A stretch of DNA of 64,000 nt from Amaurobius ferox (taxonomy: Eukaryota; Arthropoda; Arachnida; Araneae; Amaurobiidae): NCBI GenBank assembly GCA_951213105.1, contig OX578152.1, positions 96,470,568 through 96,534,567 of the forward strand. Reading direction: 5' to 3'. The notes beneath the pieces are model-generated. The model saw only the letters and a program-made list of their open reading frames with translations, made no database searches and had not been told where the DNA came from. Position 1 is the first letter of the stretch, and the number at the start of each line of letters is the position of its first letter. The position numbers and the translations under genes are program-made. Positions 33,855 through 45,560 of the stretch are shown one piece after another.

Positions 33855-36800
33855 AAATTTATTGATCCAATCTGGCTTTCATGTTTTAAACAGCTTTTGC
33901 ATATTTATTTGTTTTTCTAAATGTTTTTTTTAATTTGAAATGTTGAGCAATAGCATTTGTAAAAAGACATTTAACTCCTGTTTTCTCAATAAGTTTATTA
34001 ATAAATTTGTTTAACTTTACAGCTAGTTTAAATGCAAAGAATGCACTTTGTATGTTTAATGAACCTTTTGCTTACGAGTGGGACAGCGTCGATCCCAAAT
34101 GAAGAAACTCTCAAAAAGACAGGTATTTGACATTCCCAAACAGTTCGATCCCCTTTTGCAGACATTGGCGTCCCCGTAAGCAAAAGGTTAATGAGTTGCT
34201 ATACAAACTGAAAAATTACTTGATCTTCTAAAATTCAATACTACTACAAAACAGAAAGTGGCATATAGTATTTTCTTGTTGAATCCATTATTTTTTCTGT
34301 CTAAAATTAATTTAACTCATTTAAACAAAGTCATTTGCAACTTTGTATCAACTAGTTTTGGTCCAGTCTCTATTCTGAAGGTGGCTGCAATTTTATTTAA
34401 TCGTTTTATGAAATATATTTATAACAATTCTGAAGAAAGCTTCATTATTTCTTGTGCTAAAAAGCTCTTCAAAGCATGTTTTTGTAGTGTACAGAGGTTT
34501 GCGATGTTAACAAATTATGTTTTAATTTAAATAAGAGTGTTTGTATAAAAGAATGCTGGATTTGTATTAAATATTCAATTTGTGTTCATGAGAAGAGCAA
34601 ACATGAAATCATGTTGCCAAGATTACAGCAACTTTAAATTTCTTAAATTTTCTGAATTCAAAAAGTTCCGATTCATCCCTCCCTCATCTGCTGCACATTT
34701 CAGAGTTTTATTTATTTAACTTCATAAGCACCCCTGTGATTAAAAATAGTGACAGCAGAAGAAAATGTGAACCATGTTATGGTTTGACATACAACTCCAC
34801 AACAACTGTGAAAAGAAAATTCTACACATGGTTAGTGTTTCCTATTGTCCACAATATCAGTTGAATGATCTAAAAAGAAATAAAAAATCACCCAAACATA
34901 TGGATATTAAAACACAAAACTGGCTAAATTTCAGCTGACAACTTGCAGACTTGCTGAAAAGTATCAACACCATTTTCGAATTATATTTACTATTGTTGAA
35001 CTGGAGAATTGGCCATGAATGAAACTCACTATATATACATACAATGTATATACACAACATGCTCAATAAATTTGCATAGCTGATTTAAAGTAAAATTTCC
35101 AAAGAACCATCCACAAATATTTTATTAAACATAAACAAGAAATGTAAACTCCATAGAAAAACTTGTAAAGTGTGACAACATTTATTCTTGATTAGCAGAT
35201 GAGCTGGGCTGTTCTATTTTGAAAACTTATCTTTGTTTTGGATTAGAAAATTAACCAAATGCTGCACTGGATCATCAGGCCTAAAAAGGGATATAATTGT
35301 GTATCATAAAATAATAGCAACTAGTATTGTTCTGTTTAGTTGAAGCAGTTTTTCATAATTAAAAACAAAAAGCATATTCTTTACTTTTACAATTATGTGG
35401 ATGTCACCCTTTTATCAGACACAACTGATTGATTCGTGCTAGCGTAGTTTATAAGCAAGTGGTTATGTAGTTTATAAGCAAGCCATTAGACTTCACTTTT
35501 GACCGGTGAATCTTTATTAGTGACATTTTACAATAATAATAATAAAATGCTAGTAGGAGAGAGGGGCACTATGGGACACTAATTGTTGATTTTTATAAAT
35601 ATATTTTTTATAATACTATCTTAACTAAATACTATTTATCTTACACATATTAAACACTTCCACATAAGATGATAAAAGTATACACTTTAAATGTTTTAAA
35701 TATAATTAATACATATTTGTTTTTCAGAACACTTCCAGTGTCTTGAATGGATAACACATTAATTGCTAACTTTTCTGAGACAAAATTTAGATTATATTAC
35801 CAATTTAAATAACTAGCACAACAGACTGTATTGAATTGACAGTGTAAAATCAGGATTGGGGGGGGGGGGTCCTAACATTTTAAGATAATATTTAAAGGCT
35901 TGATAAACAAAAGCTTAAATGGAAGGTCTACAGTGAATTAAAGTCATTACATACAGCACTTCAAAAAACAATTTCACCAGGTGTTCCAACTGACCAGATT
36001 CTTCCTGAAGACTTCCATGTTTTTTTAGGTGTACAATGACCATTTTACATTTAATTTCACAATAAATATGCCTGTTTCTGTGATATGTAGTTTTATTTGA
36101 ATAGATTAAATTCTAATCCCACTGTTACTGTCTACAGAATTTACATTAAAGGACTGTTATAAAAATTTAAAAAGTGTGATAAATTTTTACCTAATTGTAG
36201 TAGAGCTTTAAAAAAACAGCAGCAAATGCACAGAAAGACCATCTAGTAGTTCATAAAATGACAATATTTAAATCTTAAACGTAATTTTTAAATTTAAGAT
36301 GCCCCACTGAGGTGTATCACTCTCAACTCCTAAAAACTACAATATCTATGGAAAATATATGCATCAAATAAAATAATATTAAATATAGAAATAATTTATA
36401 AAACTTTAATATTATGCTGTACTTATCTTACTCTCTATAAGATATAAAAAAGAGTAGGCAATAAATTTATAAGATTTCTCAGACAATATATGTTAATGTA
36501 GTGTAAGTTATTAGTCACAGCGGCTACTATTCAACATACATATATTAAACAAATTTGAAATTTATTAGTCAGAAACTACTGGCTATCATAACTTAAACTA
36601 TAGCATCTGAGGCACATTAAGTCTCAGGGAGAACAAGTTAGGTAAATTCAGATTTTGCTATAGTTATAACAAAATGTTTGCTTTTTATACAAATTTTAAT
36701 GAAAGGGCTGTGAATTTAGAGTCGGAAAAAAAAATTATATATATATATATATATTGAAAATTTTATTTCAATAGTGTTTAGGCAATTAAATTAAACATCA

Positions 36801-38573
36801 AATGCTTACCAATTAAAAGCTATTAATATGAAAAATTAATATTTTAATAAAATATGGATTGACAGAAACATGTTTTAGTGAAACAAATACTATCCATGTC
36901 TGAAATTAGATAGAAACTGATGCTTCTGCATTCATAATAGTGTATGGGATTCTAATCATGTAATCACTCTATTTAGCACACTACAATAACTATAATCGCA
37001 CAAAATTTTCCAATTTCATTAATTTTTATATTGCCAATGTAAAAGATTCCATCAAAATTTTGATATTTTATGGCAATAATTGTGATAGTCATGGCATTTC
37101 CTGTGTATACTAAAGGATTTGGGCCAATAAATTGAAAGAAAAAAATCGAAGATCCTGCAAAAACGACCAATTAATACACTTGCTATGAAGGGATTAAGAG
37201 TCAGACTATGGAAAATAAAGGGGCCGAATAGTAAAGAAAAGGAGTTGAGTTGGACAGTAGTAAAAAAAGTCAAAGCTATCAACTTCACAGCAATGAGAAA
37301 ACCAGCAAGAGATTTTATGAAGAGTAAACTTATTTATGGAATTAAATGTTGAAGGATATGCAAAATTCTGCCTAATCTTTGAGAGAAATAATTTTATTCT
37401 GAGTTGAGATCAGATATCAGGGCAATGGATTCCTTGTCAGCTAAATTCACAGCTACAAAACGTACAACTATTGAAAAGGGTACTATATCAAGTTGCCATA
37501 ATGGTGCAATAACACAATTAAGTTGATTTGGGAAAGTAGTTTTAAAGAAATAGGATTTTTTTTCATTGTTTTTTTTTTTACATATAAGTGTTTTATTACC
37601 ACCAAAAATTATTTCTTCCCCCTGCTCATTATTATTTGTTTCAATTTCTAGATAACATAGAGAAAGCGACCAAAAATTACCAATTATTACCACCAAAAAT
37701 TATTTCTTCCCCTGCTCATTATTATTTGTTTCAATTTCTAGATAACATAGAGAAAGCGACCAAAAATTATGTTAGATGCTGTTTATATACTTTATCATGT
37801 GCGCTAAAGTAAGAAAAAAAGATAAATTTACTAAAAATTTAAACTAACGTTATCGAAAGTTTTTTCCTCCCCTTATGATCATACACATGCCTCCTTATTG
37901 TTCTAATCAACATTTCTATGAGTCAACATTTGACTCGTAAATATTGTAAGGGTTTGAAATAAGATACACTCTTATTATTAATAAAATAAATATATTTTTA
38001 GGATAATATTATTAAAACATTTTATAGGGATTTTGAATAATTTAGGCTTATTTGAAATACATATGGAGAACATAAATTAGAATTTGATATATTTACAACC
38101 AAAAAAATTTTTTTTTCAACCGACTCACAATTTACTGGCTAGTCAGGTTGTTTCGTAAAATTTTAAGTGAAATGCAAACCTTGAGATATAGTTATTAAAA
38201 ATATAGAATATTATATCAATTACCTAATTCTGTCAAGAGTTAGAAGAGCTACATGAAGAATTGGAACAACAGTCGAGTCTAGATACACTGAAGTAGACAT
38301 AGAACTGTAATCAATGCGCTGCTTCTTTAGTGCAGGTCCATTAGTTGAATTTGATGATACAGAAGAGGGTTTAGCTTGTGAAGGTCCAGGAAGAACAGTA
38401 GATACCATTGAAGATGTCGGTAATGCTTGAGAAGGTTTAGCTACAGAAGATGGCTTAACTTGAGAAAGTCCAAGTTGCGAGGAAGGTTCATTTTGAGAAG
38501 GCTCAGCTTGAGACAATAAAATTTCTGAACTCGACTCTGCATGAGAAGAAGGTATACTGTCAGATGCTTCCAT
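33114..38573 (-). CDS. DPY30: DPY30-like protein, with alternative last exons
   Basis: DPY30 proteins dimerise through a C-terminal Dpy-30 motif, bind ASH2L and are core subunits of SET1/MLL (COMPASS) H3K4 methyltransferases in the nucleus. Here residues 1-90 are a Ser/Pro/Gln-rich region with SQAEPSQ-type repeats and a basic KKQR. The Dpy-30 motif starts TSVYLDSTVVPILHVALLTL (about residues 94-113; human: [20 protein letters not shown]) and must continue in another exon. Splicing 38224 to 35280 or to 33222 keeps frame through an Arg codon split 2+1, giving DRIR-PDDPVQHLVNFL or [16 protein letters not shown] (human: ER-PPNPIEFLASYL). The products are 138 or 152 aa. The ATG at 38573 is a reasonable start, but the frame stays open upstream to a possible acceptor at 38590-38600, so a further 5' exon may exist. 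Other RIIa/Dpy-30 proteins are an alternative identity. Confidence 0.88.
33500..33521. repeat. C-run followed by T-run
   Basis: About 12 C bases followed by 10 T bases. Confidence 0.9.
33640..33720 (+). repeat. Relic of a Penelope-like terminal repeat
   Basis: GGCATTGATGAAGGGGTTCC and the later CTCAAAACAGC resemble the corresponding part of the Penelope-like arm at 32298-32335 (CATTGATGAAGGGCG, then CCGAAAACGC). It is short and diverged. Confidence 0.4.
33778..33854 (+). CDS. PFDN5: PFDN5 coding exon 5
   Basis: It completes the split Val codon and encodes [20 protein letters not shown] and a short tail ending TKS before TGA. Ala/Gln-rich C-termini are usual for this subunit. It lies within the DPY30-like terminal intron on the other strand. 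Confidence 0.95.
34000..34005 (+). promoter_or_regulatory. Candidate PFDN5 AATAAA
   Basis: An AATAAA about 146 bases after the stop codon. Confidence 0.55.
34062..34189. mobile_element. 128 bp MITE
   Basis: It starts AACCTTTTGCTTACGAGTGG and ends CCCCGTAAGCAAAAGGTT, giving inverted termini of about 17 bp with one change. AATG flanks both sides. It is inserted just past the candidate PFDN5 polyadenylation site. Confidence 0.8.
34190..35120. other. DPY30-like terminal intron / PFDN5 3' flank
   Basis: AT-rich. A 90-codon frame at 34258-34530 (+) has no recognisable motif. Confidence 0.5.
35121..35126 (-). promoter_or_regulatory. AATAAA for the proximal DPY30-like last exon
   Basis: AATAAA on the - strand about 88 bases past the TAG at 35214, in sequence aligned with the hexamer at 33032. 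Confidence 0.65.
35214..35280 (-). CDS. DPY30: DPY30-like proximal last exon
   Basis: After a TTTTTAG acceptor it encodes PDDPVQHLVNFLIQNKDKFS and Lys, then TAG. Compared with the distal copy, a small deletion just after the Lys codon brings the stop forward; the sequence beyond (CATCTGCTAATCAAG) still aligns with the distal coding tail. About a quarter of the aligned core bases differ by my hand alignment, yet the Dpy-30 core stays open. Confidence 0.8.
35281..38223 (-). other. DPY30-like intron
   Basis: This is the intron used when the proximal last exon is chosen. It has a donor GTAATT at its 5' end (38223) and a TTTTTAG acceptor at 35281. It is AT-rich, with a G-run (35861-35870), an AT microsatellite (36737-36755) and a 91 bp tandem duplication. 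Frames at 36973-37288 and 37394-37696 (-) were not recognised. Confidence 0.7.
37594..37775. repeat. 91 bp tandem duplication
   Basis: The unit starting TATTACCACCAAAAATTATT at 37594 repeats at 37685 with one C removed from a C-run. The near identity suggests a recent event. Confidence 0.93.
38224..38573 (-). CDS. DPY30: DPY30-like main exon
   Basis: It holds the N-terminal Ser/Pro/Gln-rich region, KKQR and the first half of the Dpy-30 motif. It ends AG before a GTAATT donor (phase 2), and both downstream acceptors supply the missing G of the Arg codon. Confidence 0.88.
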
Positions 38574-40599
38574 TGCAGCAGCTTTAAATTGCTTAAAGAA
38601 TAAAATTACATTAGGTTTTTAACTCAAATAATAAAGCATTCATGTTTAAATTAATACAATTCATTCAGAAAAATATTTCCAGTCTCAAATATAATTGTTT
38701 ATGCTATGATTAAAGTCAGTAGCTGCAGGCATCTATTTTAGGAGGCACACCAGGATTTAGAATTTGTCTTACATTTTAACAGCTTTTTATTTTTTGCTGA
38801 AATTCATGATGTTCTAAATGTTAATATAAAGATGAACTTTCAAGAAATCAATCTCTCTGCAGTTTTGTACTGATTCTTTTCAAATCAGTAGGCCAACTTA
38901 ATATTAAATCATGTTGAATCTCCCAGAAAATGAGTTCAATACTCCCATTGGTTACAAGATAAATGTACTGTTTTTTTTTTTTTTTAAATTAAACTGATTG
39001 CAATGTCTGCTTTCAACAGCTGTTAATTAACAATTGTGCTATACCACACTTTTTGTTTAACAAGTTATTCACAATTGATAAAAATTGACACATTGGAAAG
39101 AAATCAAAATGTGGACATTTTTTAAATGTATTCAAAGACTTCAAAAAGGAAACTGGAAGGACTCTGAAGCGAAGGAAAAAGGTTCGACAGTTTTGACAAA
39201 GTGTGCTTGCTCCACAAATAAACAAGTATCTTATGGTTTTGAACTCCTAAAATACAGAAAGTACATAAACAATGTTAAAAGGAAAAATTAATAATTAAAA
39301 AAATGTGCTTACTGGATAGTTTATTGTATGATACATACGTGACAAATTTTCATAGCAGACTTTAATATGAGCGGCTTTAGTTGCTCCGACAGCTAAAAGG
39401 TATTCAAGTTCATATTACTAATTCAAAAACTAGGGGTGACAGATTTTAGCCAGGCCAAAAAAGCCAGCTTTTTAAAAGGTAGACAAAATATAGCTTTTTT
39501 CAAATCAAAAAGCTGGATTTTTTAAAAAGTTTACACACATTGATTTTTTCTGGCCGTCCAAATTGTTGCTCTATGTCTTAGGCTGAGTCGGACGATCTGG
39601 GTTTTCAACACATTGATTTTAATGCACTCTAATAGTTTTTACTAAACTTCATTTTTGTGTACTAGTAGTTGAAATTGGTTAAATAAATCTATATTGAGGA
39701 GAAAATACATAAAACTTAGCAAGAAAAAATATGCTTGCTTTTAATAATGTAGAAAGTACTCAAAATCCCTTACACAAAAATAAGTTTAATTTATTTTATT
39801 TTTACTAATTGCATTAATATTGCATTAATTAGGAGAAAAATCATTTTTAGGATATCAAAGTAAATAATAAATAAAATTTGTTGTATCTAACTTATCAAAT
39901 GGGGATGTACTGTACTATATAAAGTATACGAGTACAGATATTTCATTTCATGAATCAAAGCGTTTTGATTCATCATTTTCATTTTAAGTGATTTTAAAAG
40001 CTTAAAACATGATGTCTATTTATATTTATTTTATAGTGAGTTCTAGAATTTGAAAACAGTAATATGAAATTATTAATCTCTATTAATTAATTAAAAATAA
40101 AAAAGACAGTTATTTTTTTAAGGATTCAGTAAAAGTTATTCATGCATGTGATTTTCCTAATGCACTAATGTTAATAGGAGTCTTTATATACCAATGTACA
40201 CTGACTGGAAAAATAAGATTAGCTATGTTATATTTTCATTTAAATGTCTTTAAATTCAGTGTAATAAAATTGATCAATAAACAGTTATTGTTTGAAATTA
40301 AAATGTTAAATGATTGAAATGAAAAAACCAGGGTCAACAATCCATGTGAAGTTGTCCAACACTGGTTGCTTGACCATTTTCAATTTTTGTGTGCAGTGAT
40401 GTGATTGCTGTGCCAATGATACAAAAAGCAAAATTTAACTGATTTTGCGCCAACACTGTGCCATTTTACGAAAACACTGGAAAACTTAATTTTTATTTAC
40501 AGGAACGGAAAGGAATGTTGGGGAAGGAAGGAAATTGAATCAAAAATTTCTCAAAGTACCGGCAAAATCTGAGGGCTAGACTTTTACCTTTTCAGACAG
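38574..40599. other. Upstream of the DPY30-like main exon
   Basis: AT-rich. A 5' exon or untranslated exon of the DPY30-like gene may hide here, but I cannot place one. Frames near 39013-39291 are not recognised. Confidence 0.45.
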
Positions 40600-41300
40600 C
40601 TCTAATTACTATAAAGCTGTGGGTTGTTTAGTTCGAACAAAGAGACTCCCTAACAAACAGCCAGTTCCCCCCAAAGACACCAAATTACTCAGCGAGTACT
40701 TGATCCCACAGACTAGATTGCTTGACCAGGTCACATGATAGGAACCGCTATATTGAATCGGGAGCAAAAAAATAACTCCCCTTCGCTTCCTCCTTTTATA
40801 ATTTTGAACGAGATCTATGTAGGGAGGGAGAAAAGGGGAAGCGATCCCCTTCCTGCAGTGCAGTAGACATAGTGGAGTCAAACACTGATTATACATGAGG
40901 CCTCGAAAGTCCGTGCGCATGCTAGAAGATCAAGAGTTTAAAAATGGACTAAAATGTCAGGAAAAATCTGTTTTTATTCAAAATTTTAGAAAAATCAGGG
41001 AAATTTTAACTTGTCAATCTACACTAACTAAAATGGGCAAACCGAAAAATAAATAAAGTACAAAAGTAGCTTATATAAAACTTCAAGCTAAAGCCACTTT
41101 TGATGGCATAAAAGCATACATAGAAATTGGCGGAGCATTTCAGATCACTTGATTTTCTATCCGTATGACTCTGCAAAGACGACTAGTGAGGAGGAAAGAT
41201 GAAAGCATTTGCTGCGATTAGTTTGGTTTTATATTTTCCAATGATGCAATTGAGAAGCACCTTGTTAAAACGGAGTGGTCCGGGGGGGCGGGCGACAGTG
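40600..41300. other. GC-richer patch, candidate promoter or element
   Basis: It stands out in base composition from its flanks. It contains TGCGCATGC at about 40913, close to an NRF1-type site, and a C/G-rich core with GGGAGGGAG. It could be the DPY30-like promoter (transcribing leftward) or an unrecognised mobile element. A 103-codon frame (40609-40920, -) has no motif. Confidence 0.3.
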
Positions 41301-43439
41301 GATTTATACTTGTTGGTTCGATAAGCAGATATTTGACTTGAAAAAAATATATATTAGCTGATGCTTTTGTATACATTAGTGAAGTAACAACTTTCAACTT
41401 GAAATTGGCCGCGTGTTTTGCTCTTTTGCTTGGAAAGCTATGTTTACTATAAATAATAAATAACTAAACATGATCCTATTGCAAAGCATGCAACAAGGTC
41501 ATTAACACACTGACCTCACAAAGGAGTCAACATCAGCTGCATTTGCAATAACTCATCGTATTTTAGAAAAAATCTTAGAGGAGTGGCATTTTTCTTTATA
41601 AGAGAGGTTATTTATATTATCTAGTGCTCTATTTTTCATATATTTGACTATTTTTAATAAAGTTTTCCTTTTTCAGCAGCATCAGTTTTTTTTATAAATA
41701 TAACGATGTATGCTAAATAGATGCTAGAAAATAAATAAAACTTTTGAGATTTTTTCTTCTCTCATACGTAGTATTGAGAAAGTACTGTTTTCACAAAAAT
41801 TTTCAATTTCGAGGCCAATACATGTTTTGACTATTTTTAGAGTGATGTCAGTCTGTCGATTTCTTGTGTACACGATCGCTGCTACAAATATTAATGGATT
41901 TTTACGAAACTCTATATTCAGCTTTGTTAATGAAAAATGTAGAATTACATAGAATTTTCTTTTTTTTTTTTTAATTCGAGTGAAAACTTCGAAATTTTAT
42001 ATTTCCTTAACTTGGCAGCATGACAAAATTTGAGGATTGAAAGGCTCGATTGTGAAATTTAATAGTTTCAGTAATTATAGTGAAAAATAGCCACTACAAT
42101 TTTTGTATTTGTGATGTTATTAGCCCCCGGGGGGGCCTGTCCTCCTTGAGGGTACATTATTACGTTTTGTATTAATCAAAAGATTTTTCCGAACCCTTTA
42201 AAATGAAGGGTAACATGCTATAATTGAGATCATTTGGAACAATACAGACTTTTCAACATTTTTTGTAAAAAAATTTTGCAAATGTAAAAAAAAAAATCAT
42301 AAGCTGCTTAAAAATACTTTTTAGTATAAGAAAATTGAGTTGAGACATACTCTAGTTAATTTGTTTTTCGTTTCAGAGAGGAGGAGGGAGTGTCATAATA
42401 AAAATAAAAATATGGAGATATTTTATCCGCGAATCGATGTGGGGTGGGGGGGAGGGAGTTGACTGGATGATTTATACTCAAGAAAAAATACCAACTGGCA
42501 ATCTTGTACAAATAGTCAATTATGTAATTAAAAATCTTGAACAAAGAAATTTGATAACCAAGCAGGAAATAATATCCATCTGCAAGATTAAATAAAAAAT
42601 GCTCAGATTTTTCCCTTAAATTATTTAGATCTTCTCAAACATCATTTATTGTAAGTTTTTAATTTTATAGATTTTTCTTAAAATTATTTATTACAATTTT
42701 TTTAAAATATTATTTATTTGAAATTTTTATATTTTTTTTCTAAAATTATTTATTACATTTTATTAGATCCTTTTAAAAAATTTTATGCAAATTTTTTTTA
42801 AATCTTTGACTATTTTATATTTATTGATATTTTTTAGATTTTTTTTAAATATTTAATGCAATGAAATTTATTTAGATGCCTAAATTGTTTCATTATGACC
42901 TGAATTTAGGCCCAAATTTCAATCATATTTTTTTTAAAATAGCTTTTCCAGGCATAATGTTTATAAGAAGGAGGAAAGTCTAGTGTCTAAAATATTTTTT
43001 ACATATACCTATATACTAGTATGCTTAATTTCCTCAAGTGTGCAATTTTAGACTCGTCACATTCTTTTTCTATGGGTAACTTGAAAATGAAAACTTCAAT
43101 TTTCTACTATATATAGGATCAAAAATATGGTAGAAGACCTGATAAAAATCTTAAATTAGTACAAACCAAAGGTATATAAAATGGTAAACTACAACAAAAA
43201 TTGACAGATGTACATAAAATTGCAAAAATATAATACATCCATATTAATCCAAAAGCAGCATAAGCCTGATGTATCCCTTTTAACTTGATGCCAAAATTGA
43301 TATTTTTTGTAATAATTGTACTAGCATCAGTAAGCTATTCGTAATTATTAGTTAGTTGGAAAGCTAGACATATTTATCAAGCTAGAGAAAATAAAAAGAC
43401 ATGATTTTGAGGAAAAAGTGTAAAATATAATTATAAATA
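41301..43439. other. AT-rich intergenic DNA
   Basis: No gene recognised. There is a GC-rich speck at 42123-42139 (CCCCCGGGGGGGCC). Confidence 0.5.
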
Positions 43440-44171
43440 CAGGGTGGTCATAAAATAACTTCCTTTATTTACGAGTCTCTAGAGATTGTAACAATGGTAG
43501 TTAGAGCTATGGAAGTTAAGATATATGTAGCGCTATGAGATGAGACTAATGGTAGTGCCCTAGTGGCAAAATTTGGAAGCTGGCACCCTTATTTAAGAAA
43601 CTATGAGAGACAGAAAAAAGTCAATCAGAAATTTGTAGATCATAATTGAATTAACAAGAAATTACATTTTTCAGAAAAGATCATGACATGATAATCACAA
43701 AGATTATTACAAAACAGTATTACCATACGGCGAATTTAGCATGTGGAAGCTGCATAGCAGTATGTCTTATGATTTCTTACTGCTCCACATTCACCGATAA
43801 TGCAGGCAAATATGCAACAGGAAGTTCTTTCCTACATACGAGCATGTATTGGGGCAGGTGATGGGCATATTGAAGAAACTTTAAGCTAAACTATACACGT
43901 TATGTAAATAGAGCTTTTGTATTAAATGAAGTGATATTTTCTATTAATTTGGTGATGCTCTATATTCTATAACTTTCTAATTGACTTTTTTTTCTCCATC
44001 TCTCATAGTTTTTGAAATAGGAGTGCTACTTCCAAATTTTGCCACTATGAGTACTGTCCTTAATCTCATCTGGTAGCTTATAGCAACTTTATTACAATTA
44101 CTGATCTATACCTTTCCATAGTTCTAGCTATAAGGCTCATAAATAGGTGAAGTTATTTTATGGCCACCTTG
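43440..44171. mobile_element. 732 bp MITE with ~200 bp inverted termini
   Basis: The left end CAGGGTGGTCATAAAATAAC is mirrored on the right (GTTATTTTATGGCCACCTTG with small changes). TA flanks each end (43438-43439 and 44172-44173), as in Tc1/mariner-type insertions. The inverted similarity extends inward about 200 bp. No transposase. Confidence 0.88.
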
Positions 44172-44659
44172 TATTTACATAGAGGATGAAAATAACAAGA
44201 TTTGGTTGTAAAAGATATTCCGTATAAAACTGGGGGAAAGGTAGAAGAAAAGCAGAAGCTTCTGCTGCGCATTTTAAATCAAACAATGCACACTTTAAAG
44301 AGATGGTATGTTACACTGACACAGTAGAATTGAATAATCAAAATGTTAGTTATGAGCAAATTGATGTTATATAGCATGTGCCTTCTGAACCCGTACAATT
44401 TGCATTTGCTCCAATCACAAAATTAACATTAAAACAAGATAAACTGAATATATAATATACTATGATTGTTTTCTTGATGCAGTCTCTGCCCAAGTAAAAA
44501 GGATGTTCTGTACATTCTCTGTTTTGTAACACTGAGAAAATCGGTTCTTTGTCAGTAATGGATTGATTGATCAGCTTAAAAATATATATTTTTATGACAG
44601 AGGAGATTTTTAAAATGCTTAGGAAAGGTGTTAAATGAAGTGGTGGTACTAAAAGTGTA

Positions 44660-45560
44660 GTATTTACATTAAAGTTGCATGTCAATTCGAAATATTGTTA
44701 AAGCTATACAAAGGTCAAAAGGTACAGTTGATAACATGAATAAAAGAAGAATACATAGTTTTATTAAAGAATGTGCCAAAAGGAAGCTGTCTAAAAGAGA
44801 TTAAAGATATAGTGCATATATAGCAGTTCTGCAAAAGCTTGTATTAGGAAAATTTGCAAGTAATTTGAACATACATGTTTCCAGCTCTACTGTTGCACAT
44901 GTTATGAAAAAATGTGATGTTGCAAAATACTTAAAAGTGAATAAGAAGCCAGCTCTGATAGATAGCTTAAAATCATGCATAGAAAAGCTGTACTCAAATG
45001 GATATAAAATAATGTCTTCAACTGGAAAACAGTTATAATTTTCTGATGGTTTACATAGCTACTGGCATGATTTATGGTGAGTGAAGAACATTAGATAAAA
45101 CTGGCATTTCAAAGGCTTTGATGCTCTATGATAATGATTTGCAAGTGATAACACTGATTGAATACTAATATCTAACTATAATGGACTCAATGTTATATAT
45201 ACAGGTAATAGATCTACAATTTTTGGCACATGGATGGATTTTAAGAGAGAAAAACTTCCTATTTCAGCAAAGTAGTACATCAAGTCACACTTCTGGAGCT
45301 ATGAAACATTGGTTTAATGAAAAAAAAAATTAAACTACTGACATGGCCAGTGTATTTCTTAGACTTGAACATTTACAAGAATGCGTGTAGAGTTCTTATT
45401 AGAAAAATTTGTGCAAGACAAGTTTCTTCTCCTACAGAACTTAAATAATGTGTTTATGCTGCATGGGATGAAATTACCTAAAATTATTTACAAAATTTGG
45501 TGGAAATTGTGCTACAAAGAATGAGACAATGCCTGGTTTAGAAAGGTGGTTCAATAAATT
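44660..45560 (+). pseudogene. Tc1-type transposase remnant
   Basis: Readable pieces in several frames run in the order of a Tc1 transposase: SIRNIVKAIQRSKGTVDN (paired-like DNA-binding helix), KRKLSKRD, a fragment FSDGLHSYWHDLW (first Asp region), FLFQQSSTSSHTSGAMKHWF (usual FQQDNA-x-x-HTA, with the Asp changed) and LNIYKNACRVLIRKICARQ (usual PDLNPIENVW region). Many stops and shifts; the third catalytic residue is not identifiable. Terminal repeats were not located. Confidence 0.75.

Noticed and set aside
37394..37696. 100-codon frame on - in the DPY30-like intron
   Set aside because: It crosses the 91 bp tandem repeat, has no domain and no splice sites matching the gene.
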